In this document: piece after piece, positions 50,812-59,829 of the stretch
Layout: the number at the start of each line of letters is the position of its first letter
How positions within the stretch are numbered: position 1 is the first letter of the stretch
NCBI GenBank assembly: GCA_944359365.1
Contig: CALVST010000001.1
Coordinates: forward strand, 62,001 to 126,000
Reading direction: 5' to 3'
Length of the DNA stretch: 64,000 nt
Origin: an uncultured Clostridia bacterium
GTDB taxonomy: Bacteria > Bacillota > Clostridia > Christensenellales > Borkfalkiaceae
The notes under the pieces: generated by a model
The model's database searches: none
The model's input: only the letters and a program-made list of their open reading frames with translations
What the model was told of the DNA's origin: nothing
Translations under genes and position numbers: made by a program

Positions 50812-51981
50812 ATGGACTTTCGTGAGCTTAAAGAAAAGGACGGCGCATATGTCGCCGGCACATACAACCGCTTTTCCGCGGACATTTACGAAGGAAAGGG
50901 CGCGACGCTGCGTTCGGAGGACGGGAAGGAGTATATCGACTTCGGCAGCGGCATCGCCGTCAACTCTTTCGGCGTGAACGACGAGGCTTGGAAAGAGGCC
51001 GTGATCGCGCAGATCAACAAGGTGCAGCACGCCTCCAACAACTACTATACCCGCCCGCAGGCGGAACTTGCCGAGCTTCTGTGCAAAAGGACGGGGGCGG
51101 GGAAAGTGTTTTTCTCCAATTCGGGCGCCGAGGCGAACGAGTGCGCCATCAAAACGGCGCGCAAATATTCCTTCGACAAGTACGGCGAAGGGCGCTATCA
51201 TATCGTGACGCTGAAAAATTCTTTTCACGGCAGGACGATGGCGACGCTTACCGCGACGGGGCAGGACGCGATGCACAAATATTTTATGCCCTTCCTCGAC
51301 GGATTCACCTATGCAGAACCTACCTTTGCGGGCGTGAAGGCGGAGTGCGGCAACGGTACCTGCGCGGTGATGCTCGAATTGGTGCAGGGAGAAGGCGGCG
51401 TGAACGCACTCCCCGTTGACGACGTGAAAAAGATCGAAAAGTTCTGTAAAGAAAGGGATATCCTTCTCATCATAGACGAAGTGCAGACGGGCAACGGCAG
51501 AACGGGCAGTCTGTACGCCTATATGCAGTACGGAATATCCCCCGACATCGTCACGACGGCGAAAGGGCTTGCGGGCGGGCTGCCGCTCGGGGCTACGATG
51601 TTCTTTGAAAAGACGCAGAACACGCTCACGGCAGGCGACCACGGCTCCACGTTCGGCGGGAATCCCGTATCCTGCGCGGGGGCGATCAGCGTGCTTTCCC
51701 GCATAGACGACAAACTTCTTTTGGAAGTGCAGGGCAAAAGCGCCTATATGCGCACCTATCTCGGGCGCATGCCGAACGTTGCCGGCGTGAGCGGCTTAGG
51801 GCTGATGATCGGGCTAGAATTGAAAAATAAAAACGCGCGCGAAGTTGCCGAACGGTGCTTGGAACGCGGGCTTATCGTTTTGACGGCGAAGAGCAGGCTG
51901 CGCCTGCTGCCGCCCCTTACCGTCAGTAAGGCAGAAATGGATGCGGGGCTTAAAATTTTGAACGAGGTGTTGTCCGAATGA
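50812..51981 (+). CDS. argD: Acetylornithine aminotransferase
   Basis: ArgD is a PLP enzyme making N-acetylornithine. Class III aminotransferase landmarks are FFSNSGAEANECAIKTAR, LIIDEVQTGNGRTG and the PLP lysine in TTAKGLAGGLPLG. Length is 389. Related enzymes also act on succinyl-diaminopimelate, so a role in lysine/DAP synthesis is possible. It overlaps argF by 4 bases (ATGA). Confidence 0.95.
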   Translation: MDFRELKEKDGAYVAGTYNRFSADIYEGKGATLRSEDGKEYIDFGSGIAVNSFGVNDEAWKEAVIAQINKVQHASNNYYTRPQAELAELLCKRTGAGKVFFSNSGAEANECAIKTARKYSFDKYGEGRYHIVTLKNSFHGRTMATLTATGQDAMHKYFMPFLDGFTYAEPTFAGVKAECGNGTCAVMLELVQGEGGVNALPVDDVKKIEKFCKERDILLIIDEVQTGNGRTGSLYAYMQYGISPDIVTTAKGLAGGLPLGATMFFEKTQNTLTAGDHGSTFGGNPVSCAGAISVLSRIDDKLLLEVQGKSAYMRTYLGRMPNVAGVSGLGLMIGLELKNKNAREVAERCLERGLIVLTAKSRLRLLPPLTVSKAEMDAGLKILNEVLSE

Positions 51982-52880
51982 AACATTTATTAAAACTCGG
52001 CGATCTTACGCCGGAAGAGATCTTATCCATACTCAACCTTGCCGACCAGCTCAAATATGAGCGGAAGAACGGCATCGAGCATCCGTATCTGAAAGGCAAA
52101 AAGCTCGGCATGATCTTTGCGAAGTCTTCCACGCGCACGCGCGTCAGCTTCGAAGTCGGCATGATCGAGCTGGGCGGCAGCGCGCTTTTCCTGTCAGAGC
52201 GGGATATTCAGCTCGGCAGGGGCGAACCCATCAAAGATACGGTGCGCGTGCTTTCTCGCTATCTCGACGGCATCATGATCCGTACTTTCAAACAGTCTGA
52301 CGTGGAGGAACTCGCCGAATACGGTTCCATTCCCATCATCAACGGGCTGACCGACTACTGCCATCCCTGCCAGGTGCTTGCAGATCTCATGACGATCCGC
52401 GAATATAAGGGGAGTTTCAAGGGGCTGAAATTGTGCTTTATCGGCGACGGGAACAATATGGCGAACTCTCTCATCGTCGGCGGCATCAAGACGGGAATGG
52501 AAGTCGCGATCGCCTGCCCGGACGGATACCGCCCCGATAAAGAGGTGTGCGCATGGGCGGAAAAGAACGGCAAACTCACCGTTACGGACGACATTGCCGC
52601 CGCGGCGAAGGACGCCGACGCGGTTTATACCGACGTGTGGGCGTCTATGGGGCAGGAAGCGGAAAAAGCGGAGCGGGAAAAGGTCTTCAAAAATTACTGC
52701 GTAAGCAAAGAAGTCATGGCGCTCGCCAAGCCCGACGCGCTCGTTTTGCACTGCCTGCCCGCGCACCGCGGAGAGGAGATTGAGGACGAGGTGTTCGAGG
52801 CGCACGCGCAGGAAATTTTCGACGAAGCGGAAAACAGGCTGCACGCACAGAAAGCGGTGCTCGTGAAGCTGCTCAAATAA
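51978..52880 (+). CDS. argF: Ornithine carbamoyltransferase
   Basis: ArgF makes citrulline from ornithine and carbamoyl phosphate. The carbamoyl-phosphate site SSTRTRVSFE is near residue 50, HPCQVLADL near 130, and HCLPAHRGEEI near 260 holds the ornithine-site cysteine. Length is 300. It is translationally coupled to argD and precedes carAB, whose product it uses. Confidence 0.96.
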   Translation: MKHLLKLGDLTPEEILSILNLADQLKYERKNGIEHPYLKGKKLGMIFAKSSTRTRVSFEVGMIELGGSALFLSERDIQLGRGEPIKDTVRVLSRYLDGIMIRTFKQSDVEELAEYGSIPIINGLTDYCHPCQVLADLMTIREYKGSFKGLKLCFIGDGNNMANSLIVGGIKTGMEVAIACPDGYRPDKEVCAWAEKNGKLTVTDDIAAAAKDADAVYTDVWASMGQEAEKAEREKVFKNYCVSKEVMALAKPDALVLHCLPAHRGEEIEDEVFEAHAQEIFDEAENRLHAQKAVLVKLLK

Positions 52881-52901
52881 ATTTTTACGGACGGGTTGCA
52901 T

Positions 52902-53981
52902 ATGAAGGAAGAAAAGGTATACCTGACCTTGCAGAACGGGCAGGTCTTTGAAGGCAAAAGATTCGGCGCCAAGGGCGACGTGCTCGGCGAACTCGTATTC
53001 ACTACGGGCATGACGGGCTATATTGAAACGCTTACCGATCCCAGCTATTACGGGCAGATCGTCATTCAGACGTTCCCGCTCATCGGCAATTACGGCATGA
53101 TCCTCTCCGACAGGGAGAGCAAAAAGCCGTATCTTTCCGCATATATCGTGCGCGAATACTGTAAAGAGCCGTCCAACTTCCGCTGCGAAGACACATTGGA
53201 AGAGTATCTGATAAAGAACAATATTCCGGGCGTGTACGGTATAGACACGCGCGAACTTACAAAGACCGTGCGCGAAGCGGGCGTGATGAATGCGGTCATT
53301 TCTACCCGCCCCGTTGCGGACGTTGCGGCGATCGGCAAATATGTCATACGCGACGCGGTGAAAAACTGTACCTGTTCCAAGCGCATCGACTATAAGGCGG
53401 AAAGGGCAAAGCGCAAGGTCGTACTGTGGGATTTCGGCGCGAAGGAAAACATTGCGCGCGAACTTGTCAAGCGCGGTTGCAACGTCGTGCGCGTACCTTC
53501 ATGGTATACGGCGGAGGAGATCCTCGCGCTGAACCCCGACGGGCTCATGCTGACCAACGGTCCCGGCGATCCCGCGGAAAATACCGAAATCATTAAAAAT
53601 ATAGCCAAACTTGCGGGCAAACTGCCTATATTCGGCATCTGCCTCGGGCATCAGCTTTTCGCGCTCGCCATGGGCGGAAAGACCAAAAAGATGAAATACG
53701 GGCACCGCGGCGCGAATCAGCCCGTCAAAGAGCTGGCAACGGGCACGGTGTATATATCCAGCCAGAACCACGGCTATGAAGTGCTCGCCGATTCCATAAA
53801 GAATGTCGGCACGCTGAGTTTCGTCAACGCGAACGACAATACCTGTGAAGGCGTGGAGTATCCCGAATTGAACGCGTTCACCGTGCAGTTCCACCCCGAA
53901 GCGTGCGCGGGGCCGCTCGACGCGCGCGATCTGTTCGACAGATTCATGAAGATGATGGACGGAGGAAAGAAGAATGCCTAA
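52902..53981 (+). CDS. carA: Carbamoyl phosphate synthase small subunit
   Basis: CarA hydrolyses glutamine and passes ammonia to CarB. The N-terminal CPSase domain has TTGMTGYIETLTDPSYYGQI. The glutaminase has the nucleophile in GICLGHQ and the His/Glu pair in VQFHPEA. Length is 359. I use ATG 52902; a TTG two codons earlier is also in frame. It overlaps carB by 8 bases. Confidence 0.96.
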   Translation: MKEEKVYLTLQNGQVFEGKRFGAKGDVLGELVFTTGMTGYIETLTDPSYYGQIVIQTFPLIGNYGMILSDRESKKPYLSAYIVREYCKEPSNFRCEDTLEEYLIKNNIPGVYGIDTRELTKTVREAGVMNAVISTRPVADVAAIGKYVIRDAVKNCTCSKRIDYKAERAKRKVVLWDFGAKENIARELVKRGCNVVRVPSWYTAEEILALNPDGLMLTNGPGDPAENTEIIKNIAKLAGKLPIFGICLGHQLFALAMGGKTKKMKYGHRGANQPVKELATGTVYISSQNHGYEVLADSIKNVGTLSFVNANDNTCEGVEYPELNAFTVQFHPEACAGPLDARDLFDRFMKMMDGGKKNA

Positions 53982-56900
53982 AAGAAGCGATATCAAAAAA
54001 GTACTCGTCATCGGCTCGGGCCCGATCGTCATCGGTCAGGCGGCGGAATTCGACTATGCTGGCGCGCAGGCGTGCCGCGTGCTCAAAGATGCGGGCGTGA
54101 ACGTTGTCCTTTGCAACTCTAACCCCGCGACCATCATGACGGACAAAGCGCTTGCGGACGAAATATATCTCGAACCGCTCACGCTGGAATCCATCAAGCG
54201 CATCATCAAAAAGGAAAGACCTGACAGCCTGCTCGCCTCTCTCGGCGGTCAGACGGGGCTGACCATAGGATGCAAGCTCGCGAAAGAGGGATTCCTCGAT
54301 AAATGGGGCGTAAAACTCATCGGTACGAACGTAGACGCGATCGACCGTGCCGAGGACAGGGAACTGTTCAAAGAGACCATGCAGAAGATCGGTCAGCCCG
54401 TCGTGCCTTCCGACATCGCCTATACGGTGGAGGAGTGCGTCGCGGTGGCGAATAAGATCGGCTATCCCGTCATCATCCGCCCGGCATTCACGCTCGGCGG
54501 CGCGGGCGGCGGCGTGGCATACAACGAAGCGGAGCTGCGCACCATATCTCACAACGGGCTGATGCTTTCGCCCATCACGCAGGTACTCGTCGAAAAGTAT
54601 ATTTACGGATGGAAAGAGATAGAATTCGAAGTTTTGCGCGACAGCCACGGCAACGTGATCACCGTCTGCTCGATGGAAAACTTCGATCCCGTCGGCATCC
54701 ATACGGGCGACTCCATCGTCGTCGCTCCCGCACTGACGCTTGCGGACAAAGAATATCAGATGCTCCGCAGCGCATCCCTGAAGATCATCACCGAACTCGG
54801 GATAGAGGGCGGCTGCAACTGCCAGTTCGCGCTCAATCCCGATTCCTTCGAATATTCCGTCATAGAAGTCAATCCGAGAGTCTCGCGCTCTTCCGCGCTC
54901 GCCTCGAAAGCGACCGGCTATCCCATCGCGAAAGTTGCGACCAAGATCGCGCTCGGCTACACCCTCGACGAAATTAAAAATGACGTCACGGGCAAAACTT
55001 TTGCCTGCTTCGAGCCGACGCTCGACTATGTGGTCGTAAAACTTCCGAAATGGCCGTTCGACAAGTTCCTGTACGCAAAGCGCGAGCTCGGCACGCGCAT
55101 GAAGGCGACGGGTGAGGTCATGTCTATCGGCACCTCGTTTGAAATGGCGATCATGAAGGCGGTGCGCGGCGCGGAGATTTCCCTTTCTTCCCTCAATTTG
55201 GACAAGTATGAAGGCAAAGATCTTCGGGAAGAATTGAAAAAACTCTCCGACGAGCGCCTGTTCACGGTTTTTGCCGCCCTGAAAGCGGGTATCTCCGCAG
55301 ACGAAATATTCGGGATCACCAAGATCGACCGTTGGTTCATCCACAAACTCAACAACCTCGTCCAATTCGAAAAGCGCCTTGCTAGCGAAAAGCTCACCCG
55401 CGCACTGTACGACGAGGGCAAAAGATACGGCTATCCCGATAAAGAACTTGAAAGGCTTTCGGGGCAGAAGATCCCGTACCACCGCAAGGCGGTCTATAAG
55501 ATGGTGGATACCTGCGCCGCAGAGTTTTCCGCCGAAACGCCGTACTTTTATTCCACTTACGACGATTACGCGCACGACGAGGCGGCGCCTTTCATCAAGG
55601 AGAGCACGAAAAAGCGCATCATCGTCATCGGTTCCGGCCCTATCCGCATCGGGCAGGGCATAGAGTTCGACTATTCTTCCGTGCACTGCGTGTGGACGCT
55701 CAAAGAGCTCGGCTATGAAGTGGTCATCATCAACAACAACCCCGAAACGGTTTCCACCGACTTCGACACGGCGGACAGATTGTACTTCGAGCCGCTCACG
55801 CCCGAAGACGTGCAGAACGTCATCGACAAAGAAAAGCCTTACGGCGTGGTCATCACCTTCGGCGGGCAGACGGCGATAAAACTTTGCAACTATCTCGACA
55901 AGCACGGCGTGCGCATTCTCGGCACGTCTGCCGACAGCGTAGACATGGCGGAAGACAGGGAACGCTTTGACGAGCTGCTCGAAAGGTTCGGCATCAGCCG
56001 CCCGAAGGGGCTCACCGTCATGACGAAAGAAGAGGCGCTTGCGGCGGCGGAAAAGCTCGGCTATCCCGTCCTGCTGCGCCCGTCCTACGTCATCGGCGGG
56101 CAAAACATGACGATCGCGTTTACGGAAGGCGACATCTCCCGTTACATGGACGTCATTTTGGCGCAGCATATCGAAAACCCCGTGCTCTGCGACAAGTACC
56201 TTATGGGGCAGGAGCTCGAAGTGGACGTCATCAGCGACGGCACGGACGTCCTGATCCCCGGCATCATGCAGCACATCGAGCGCGCGGGCGTGCACAGCGG
56301 CGACTCCATCGCAGTGTATCCGCCTTATAACCTGAGCGACATCATGCTGGATAAGATCATCGAATGTTCCACGCAGCTCGCGCTCTCTCTGAAAACGAAG
56401 GGGCTCATCAACATACAGTTCCTCGTGTTCCACAACGAGCTGTATGTGATCGAAGTGAATCCGCGCGCGTCGCGCACGATACCGTATATCAGCAAGGTGA
56501 CGGGCGTGCCGATGGTCGAGCTCGCCACGAAGATCATCGTCGGCGCGAAGCTGAAAAAGCTCGGCTACGGCACGGGGCTGTACAAGAGCTCGCCGTATGT
56601 GGCGGTCAAAGTGCCGGTGTTCTCCTTCGAAAAGCTCAACGACGTCAATTCGCAGCTCGGGCCGGAAATGAAGTCGACGGGCGAAGTGCTCGGCATCGGC
56701 AAAACGATAGAGGAAGCGCTCTTCAAGGGGCTCGTTTCCGCAGGTTTCAAACTTTGCCATCCTACCAAGCAAAAGCAGGCGGGCGTGTACTTTACCGTCA
56801 ACGATCAGGACAAGTTCGAAATTCTGGGGCTTGCCAAAAAGTTCAGCGATCTCGGTCTGAACATCTACGCGACGAAGGGCACGGCGGATACCATCCGCAC

Positions 56901-58020
56901 CCTCGGCATCGATGTTACCACGGTGGACAGGCTTTCCGAAAGCGACGAGATATTCCGCCTGATGGACGAGGAAAAGATCGATTATATCGTCTACACCGGC
57001 AAGACGGATATGGAGTCTATCAACGACTATATCCGCATGTATCACCATGCGATCCTTCTCGGCATTACGACGCTGACCTCGCTCGATACGGCGAACGCCT
57101 TGGCAGACAGCATCGCGAGCCGCTTCAACGAAGACAACACGGAGCTTGTAGACATCAATCATCTGCGCCGCGAAAAGACGAAACTTTCGTTTTTGAAAAT
57201 GCAGAGCTGCGGCAACGATTATATCTTTTTCGATAACATGGACGGCAGGATCACCTGCCCCGAATCGCTCGCCATCAACTTTGTGGACAGGCATTACGGC
57301 ATCGGCGGCGACGGGATAACGCTCATCGAAAAATCTGACGTTGCCGACGCAAAGATGCGCATATTCAATAAAGACGGCAGCGAAGGCGCAATGGCGGGCA
57401 ACTCGATACGCTGCGTCGCAAAATATTTGTACGACAACGGTTTCGTAAAAGACAAGACCGTTCGCATAGAAACGCTGAGCGGCGTGAAAGAGATGGCTCT
57501 TTTCACCTTCAACGGCAAAGTCAGTTCGGTCAGCGTGGATATGGGCAAGGCCGTTTTGAACGGAAAGGAAATCCCGTCCACTTTGGATGGGGATACCGTC
57601 GTCGGCAGAGAGATCGAGGTCGGCGGACAAAAATACAGCGTTACGCTCGTCAACGTCGGCAATCCGCACTGCGTCGTGTTCTGCGACAAAGTGGACGCGG
57701 TGGATCTCTCCAATGTCGGACCGATGTTCGAAAACGCGCCGTACTTCCCCGAACGCATCAATGCCGAGTTCGTGCGCGTCGTCAACGACAGAACGCTGAA
57801 AATGCGCGTCTGGGAGCGCGGCAACGGCGAAACGCTCGCATGCGGAACGGGCGCGGCGGCGTCGGTCGTGGCGGCGGTTTTGAACGGCTATTGCAGAAGG
57901 GACGAAGACGTGACCGTCAAACTGCGCGGCGGCGATCTGATCGCGCGCTACAATTCGGACGGCACGGTCACGCTTACGGGCAACGCCAAGCTCGTTTTTG
58001 AAGGAACGATCGAATATTGA
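53974..58020 (+). CDS. carB: Fusion: carbamoyl phosphate synthase large subunit (CarB) plus diaminopimelate epimerase (DapF)
   Basis: One uninterrupted 1348-codon frame encodes two enzymes. Residues 1 to about 1060 are a full CarB: two ATP-grasp halves (starting KVLVIGSGPIVIGQAAEFDY and IIVIGSGPIRIGQGIEFDY) and the C-terminal allosteric domain. After a linker of about 12 residues, 1072-1348 are a full DapF. It opens LKMQSCGNDYIFFDN, with catalytic Cys1147 (GNSIRC) and Cys1290 (GNGETLACGTG), 143 residues apart as in known DapF. No stop codon, ribosome site or frame change separates the parts. CarB makes carbamoyl phosphate; DapF makes meso-DAP for MurE and lysine. Confidence 0.95.
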   Translation: MPKRSDIKKVLVIGSGPIVIGQAAEFDYAGAQACRVLKDAGVNVVLCNSNPATIMTDKALADEIYLEPLTLESIKRIIKKERPDSLLASLGGQTGLTIGCKLAKEGFLDKWGVKLIGTNVDAIDRAEDRELFKETMQKIGQPVVPSDIAYTVEECVAVANKIGYPVIIRPAFTLGGAGGGVAYNEAELRTISHNGLMLSPITQVLVEKYIYGWKEIEFEVLRDSHGNVITVCSMENFDPVGIHTGDSIVVAPALTLADKEYQMLRSASLKIITELGIEGGCNCQFALNPDSFEYSVIEVNPRVSRSSALASKATGYPIAKVATKIALGYTLDEIKNDVTGKTFACFEPTLDYVVVKLPKWPFDKFLYAKRELGTRMKATGEVMSIGTSFEMAIMKAVRGAEISLSSLNLDKYEGKDLREELKKLSDERLFTVFAALKAGISADEIFGITKIDRWFIHKLNNLVQFEKRLASEKLTRALYDEGKRYGYPDKELERLSGQKIPYHRKAVYKMVDTCAAEFSAETPYFYSTYDDYAHDEAAPFIKESTKKRIIVIGSGPIRIGQGIEFDYSSVHCVWTLKELGYEVVIINNNPETVSTDFDTADRLYFEPLTPEDVQNVIDKEKPYGVVITFGGQTAIKLCNYLDKHGVRILGTSADSVDMAEDRERFDELLERFGISRPKGLTVMTKEEALAAAEKLGYPVLLRPSYVIGGQNMTIAFTEGDISRYMDVILAQHIENPVLCDKYLMGQELEVDVISDGTDVLIPGIMQHIERAGVHSGDSIAVYPPYNLSDIMLDKIIECSTQLALSLKTKGLINIQFLVFHNELYVIEVNPRASRTIPYISKVTGVPMVELATKIIVGAKLKKLGYGTGLYKSSPYVAVKVPVFSFEKLNDVNSQLGPEMKSTGEVLGIGKTIEEALFKGLVSAGFKLCHPTKQKQAGVYFTVNDQDKFEILGLAKKFSDLGLNIYATKGTADTIRTLGIDVTTVDRLSESDEIFRLMDEEKIDYIVYTGKTDMESINDYIRMYHHAILLGITTLTSLDTANALADSIASRFNEDNTELVDINHLRREKTKLSFLKMQSCGNDYIFFDNMDGRITCPESLAINFVDRHYGIGGDGITLIEKSDVADAKMRIFNKDGSEGAMAGNSIRCVAKYLYDNGFVKDKTVRIETLSGVKEMALFTFNGKVSSVSVDMGKAVLNGKEIPSTLDGDTVVGREIEVGGQKYSVTLVNVGNPHCVVFCDKVDAVDLSNVGPMFENAPYFPERINAEFVRVVNDRTLKMRVWERGNGETLACGTGAAASVVAAVLNGYCRRDEDVTVKLRGGDLIARYNSDGTVTLTGNAKLVFEGTIEY

Positions 58021-58032
58021 GCGGGAACAGTT

Positions 58033-58653
58033 ATGCAGGAAATATTTTATGAAGAGAGCGTAGATACGCACAATCAGGCATCGGCAAAGCGGAGATTCAT
58101 GGTTTACAGGATATTTTCCATCGTATCCTTTGTTTCTGCGGTTTTTGCCTTCCTTACGCTTCTTTACGGCGTGCCTATCAATACGGATGAGGGTTTTACC
58201 GCGCCCGTGATCATATCCCTTGTCGTGTGGCTGGTTTTGATGGCCGCTATGATCGCGCTCGGCATATTTTTCGCACGCAAGAAACACACTTTCTACCTCA
58301 GCTACGATTATACTTTCGTATCGGGCGATCTGCGGATTTCCAAAGTTTCCAACAACCGCCGCAGGAAGCATTTGTACAACGTTCCTACCGACAGGATCAT
58401 CCGCATCGGAAGAGTCGGCTCGGAATCTTACGAAAAGCTGAAAAAATCGCCCGACGTAAAAGAGGATGTCTGTACGCCGAATACGGAGGCGGACGACGAC
58501 AAGGAGTTTTTCTATATCCATGCGCAGACGAACGTGGGAAAGAAGATACTCGTTCTCGAATGCAGGATACAGCTCATTTATACGGTCATCCGCTTTATCA
58601 ACAGACCGGGCATACTCGAACCTGAGTTCAACAAACAGACGGTATCCAAATGA
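58033..58653 (+). CDS. Two-helix membrane protein of unknown function
   Basis: I do not recognise a function. The 206 residues have a short cytoplasmic start, two membrane helices (about 25-45 and 58-80) and a C-terminal cytoplasmic domain. That domain contains FYLSYDYTFVSGDLRISKVS and basic NRRRK. Similar uncharacterised proteins occur in clostridia (perhaps the DUF6106 group, unverified). It lies 12 bases after carB-dapF and may be cotranscribed. Confidence 0.7.
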   Translation: MQEIFYEESVDTHNQASAKRRFMVYRIFSIVSFVSAVFAFLTLLYGVPINTDEGFTAPVIISLVVWLVLMAAMIALGIFFARKKHTFYLSYDYTFVSGDLRISKVSNNRRRKHLYNVPTDRIIRIGRVGSESYEKLKKSPDVKEDVCTPNTEADDDKEFFYIHAQTNVGKKILVLECRIQLIYTVIRFINRPGILEPEFNKQTVSK

Positions 58654-58691
58654 CCGCGCCGTTCGGCGCGGCTGCCGCGTTCGTTTTTTTT
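58654..58691 (+). terminator. Candidate terminator with two alternative stems
   Basis: CCGCGCC / GGCGCGG (58654-58671, loop GTTC) overlaps a second stem CGCGG / CCGCG further right, which is followed by TTCG and eight T (58684-58691). The two stems exclude each other. Confidence 0.5.
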
Positions 58692-58707
58692 GCGGCGCTT
58701 TTGATAT

Positions 58708-59829
58708 ATGATCTATCTTGACAATGCGGCGACAACGCGCCCCGACCAAGACGCAGTGCGCGGGGCGCTCAGCCTTTTAAATGAAGAATTTTACAACCCG
58801 TCGGCTCTCTATAAAGAGGGCTTTTCGGCGCATAAGCGGCTTGAAGAGGCAAGGAAAAGTATATTGTCGCACGTTGCCGATGTGCAAAAGTATTCGCTTG
58901 TTTTCACATCCTGCGGGAGCGAGGCGGACAATCAGGCGATCTTTTCCTTTGCGCGCCGCGGCAATTTCGTTACCACCGAAGGGGAGCACGCGGCGGTGTA
59001 TCAGGCGGCGCAGGAGCTTTCCCGCCGCGGGGTGGAAGTGCGCTTTGCCAGACTCGACCGTTTCGGCAGGGCAGACGAGGCGGATCTTTTGCGCCTCGTG
59101 GACGAAAACACGTCGCTCGTATCCGCGATCCATGTGAACAACGAAACGGGAGCAATAAACGACATCGCGTCCCTTGCAAAAAAGGTCAAGGCGAAGAACC
59201 CGCGCACGGTCTTTCACAGCGACGGCGTACAGGCGTTCGGAAAACTGCCCTTCCGCATGACGGACGGCATCGACTTGTATTCCGTCAGCGCGCACAAAAT
59301 AGGCGGCGTGCGCGGCGCGGGCGCGCTTATTTATGCAAAAAACAGGAAATTGTCCCCGGTCATATTCGGCGGAGGACAGGAAGGCGGGTACAGGAGCGGC
59401 ACGGAAAACACGTTTGCCGCCGTTCAGTTCAGCCTTGCCGCCGAAAAAAAATTCAAAAATATCGAGCCCGATATGCAAAAGGCGCGCAGGTGCAACGCGC
59501 TGTTTCGGGAAACGCTGCATAAAAATATCTTTTCGGTCTTATCTGCGGAAGACGCGTCGCCGTATATCCTTTGCATTTCGGCGAAGGGACTGCGCGGCGA
59601 AGTATTGCTGCATATGATAAACGATCGCGGCGTAATTGTAGGCACCGGGTCCGCCTGTTCTTCGAGAAACAGGTTCAGCCGCGTTATTCTGGCTTGCGGC
59701 GCCGACGAAAGGACTGCCGACGGCATACTTCGCATTTCTTTTTCCGCGGAAACGACGGAAGGGGAGTGCGCGGAAGCGGCGCGCATCATAAACGAATGCG
59801 CCGATACACTTGCGGAGAAAACAAAATGA
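58708..59829 (+). CDS. Cysteine desulfurase (NifS/IscS family)
   Basis: This PLP enzyme takes sulfur from cysteine as a persulfide. The 373 residues open YLDNAATTRPDQDA, with PLP Lys197 in SAHKIGG and the sulfur-carrying Cys317 in GSACSSRNRF. Adjacent thiI, overlapping by 4 bases, suggests that it feeds sulfur to ThiI for 4-thiouridine in tRNA, as NifZ does in Bacillus. A role in Fe-S or thiamine synthesis is also possible. No ribosome site is clear before the ATG. Confidence 0.93.
   Translation: MIYLDNAATTRPDQDAVRGALSLLNEEFYNPSALYKEGFSAHKRLEEARKSILSHVADVQKYSLVFTSCGSEADNQAIFSFARRGNFVTTEGEHAAVYQAAQELSRRGVEVRFARLDRFGRADEADLLRLVDENTSLVSAIHVNNETGAINDIASLAKKVKAKNPRTVFHSDGVQAFGKLPFRMTDGIDLYSVSAHKIGGVRGAGALIYAKNRKLSPVIFGGGQEGGYRSGTENTFAAVQFSLAAEKKFKNIEPDMQKARRCNALFRETLHKNIFSVLSAEDASPYILCISAKGLRGEVLLHMINDRGVIVGTGSACSSRNRFSRVILACGADERTADGILRISFSAETTEGECAEAARIINECADTLAEKTK

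Noticed and set aside
53944..58749. Very long open frame (1601 codons) on the minus strand opposite carB-dapF
   Set aside because: It mirrors the codon pattern of carB-dapF, shows no domain, and runs across three real plus-strand genes. It is a shadow of high third-position G+C.
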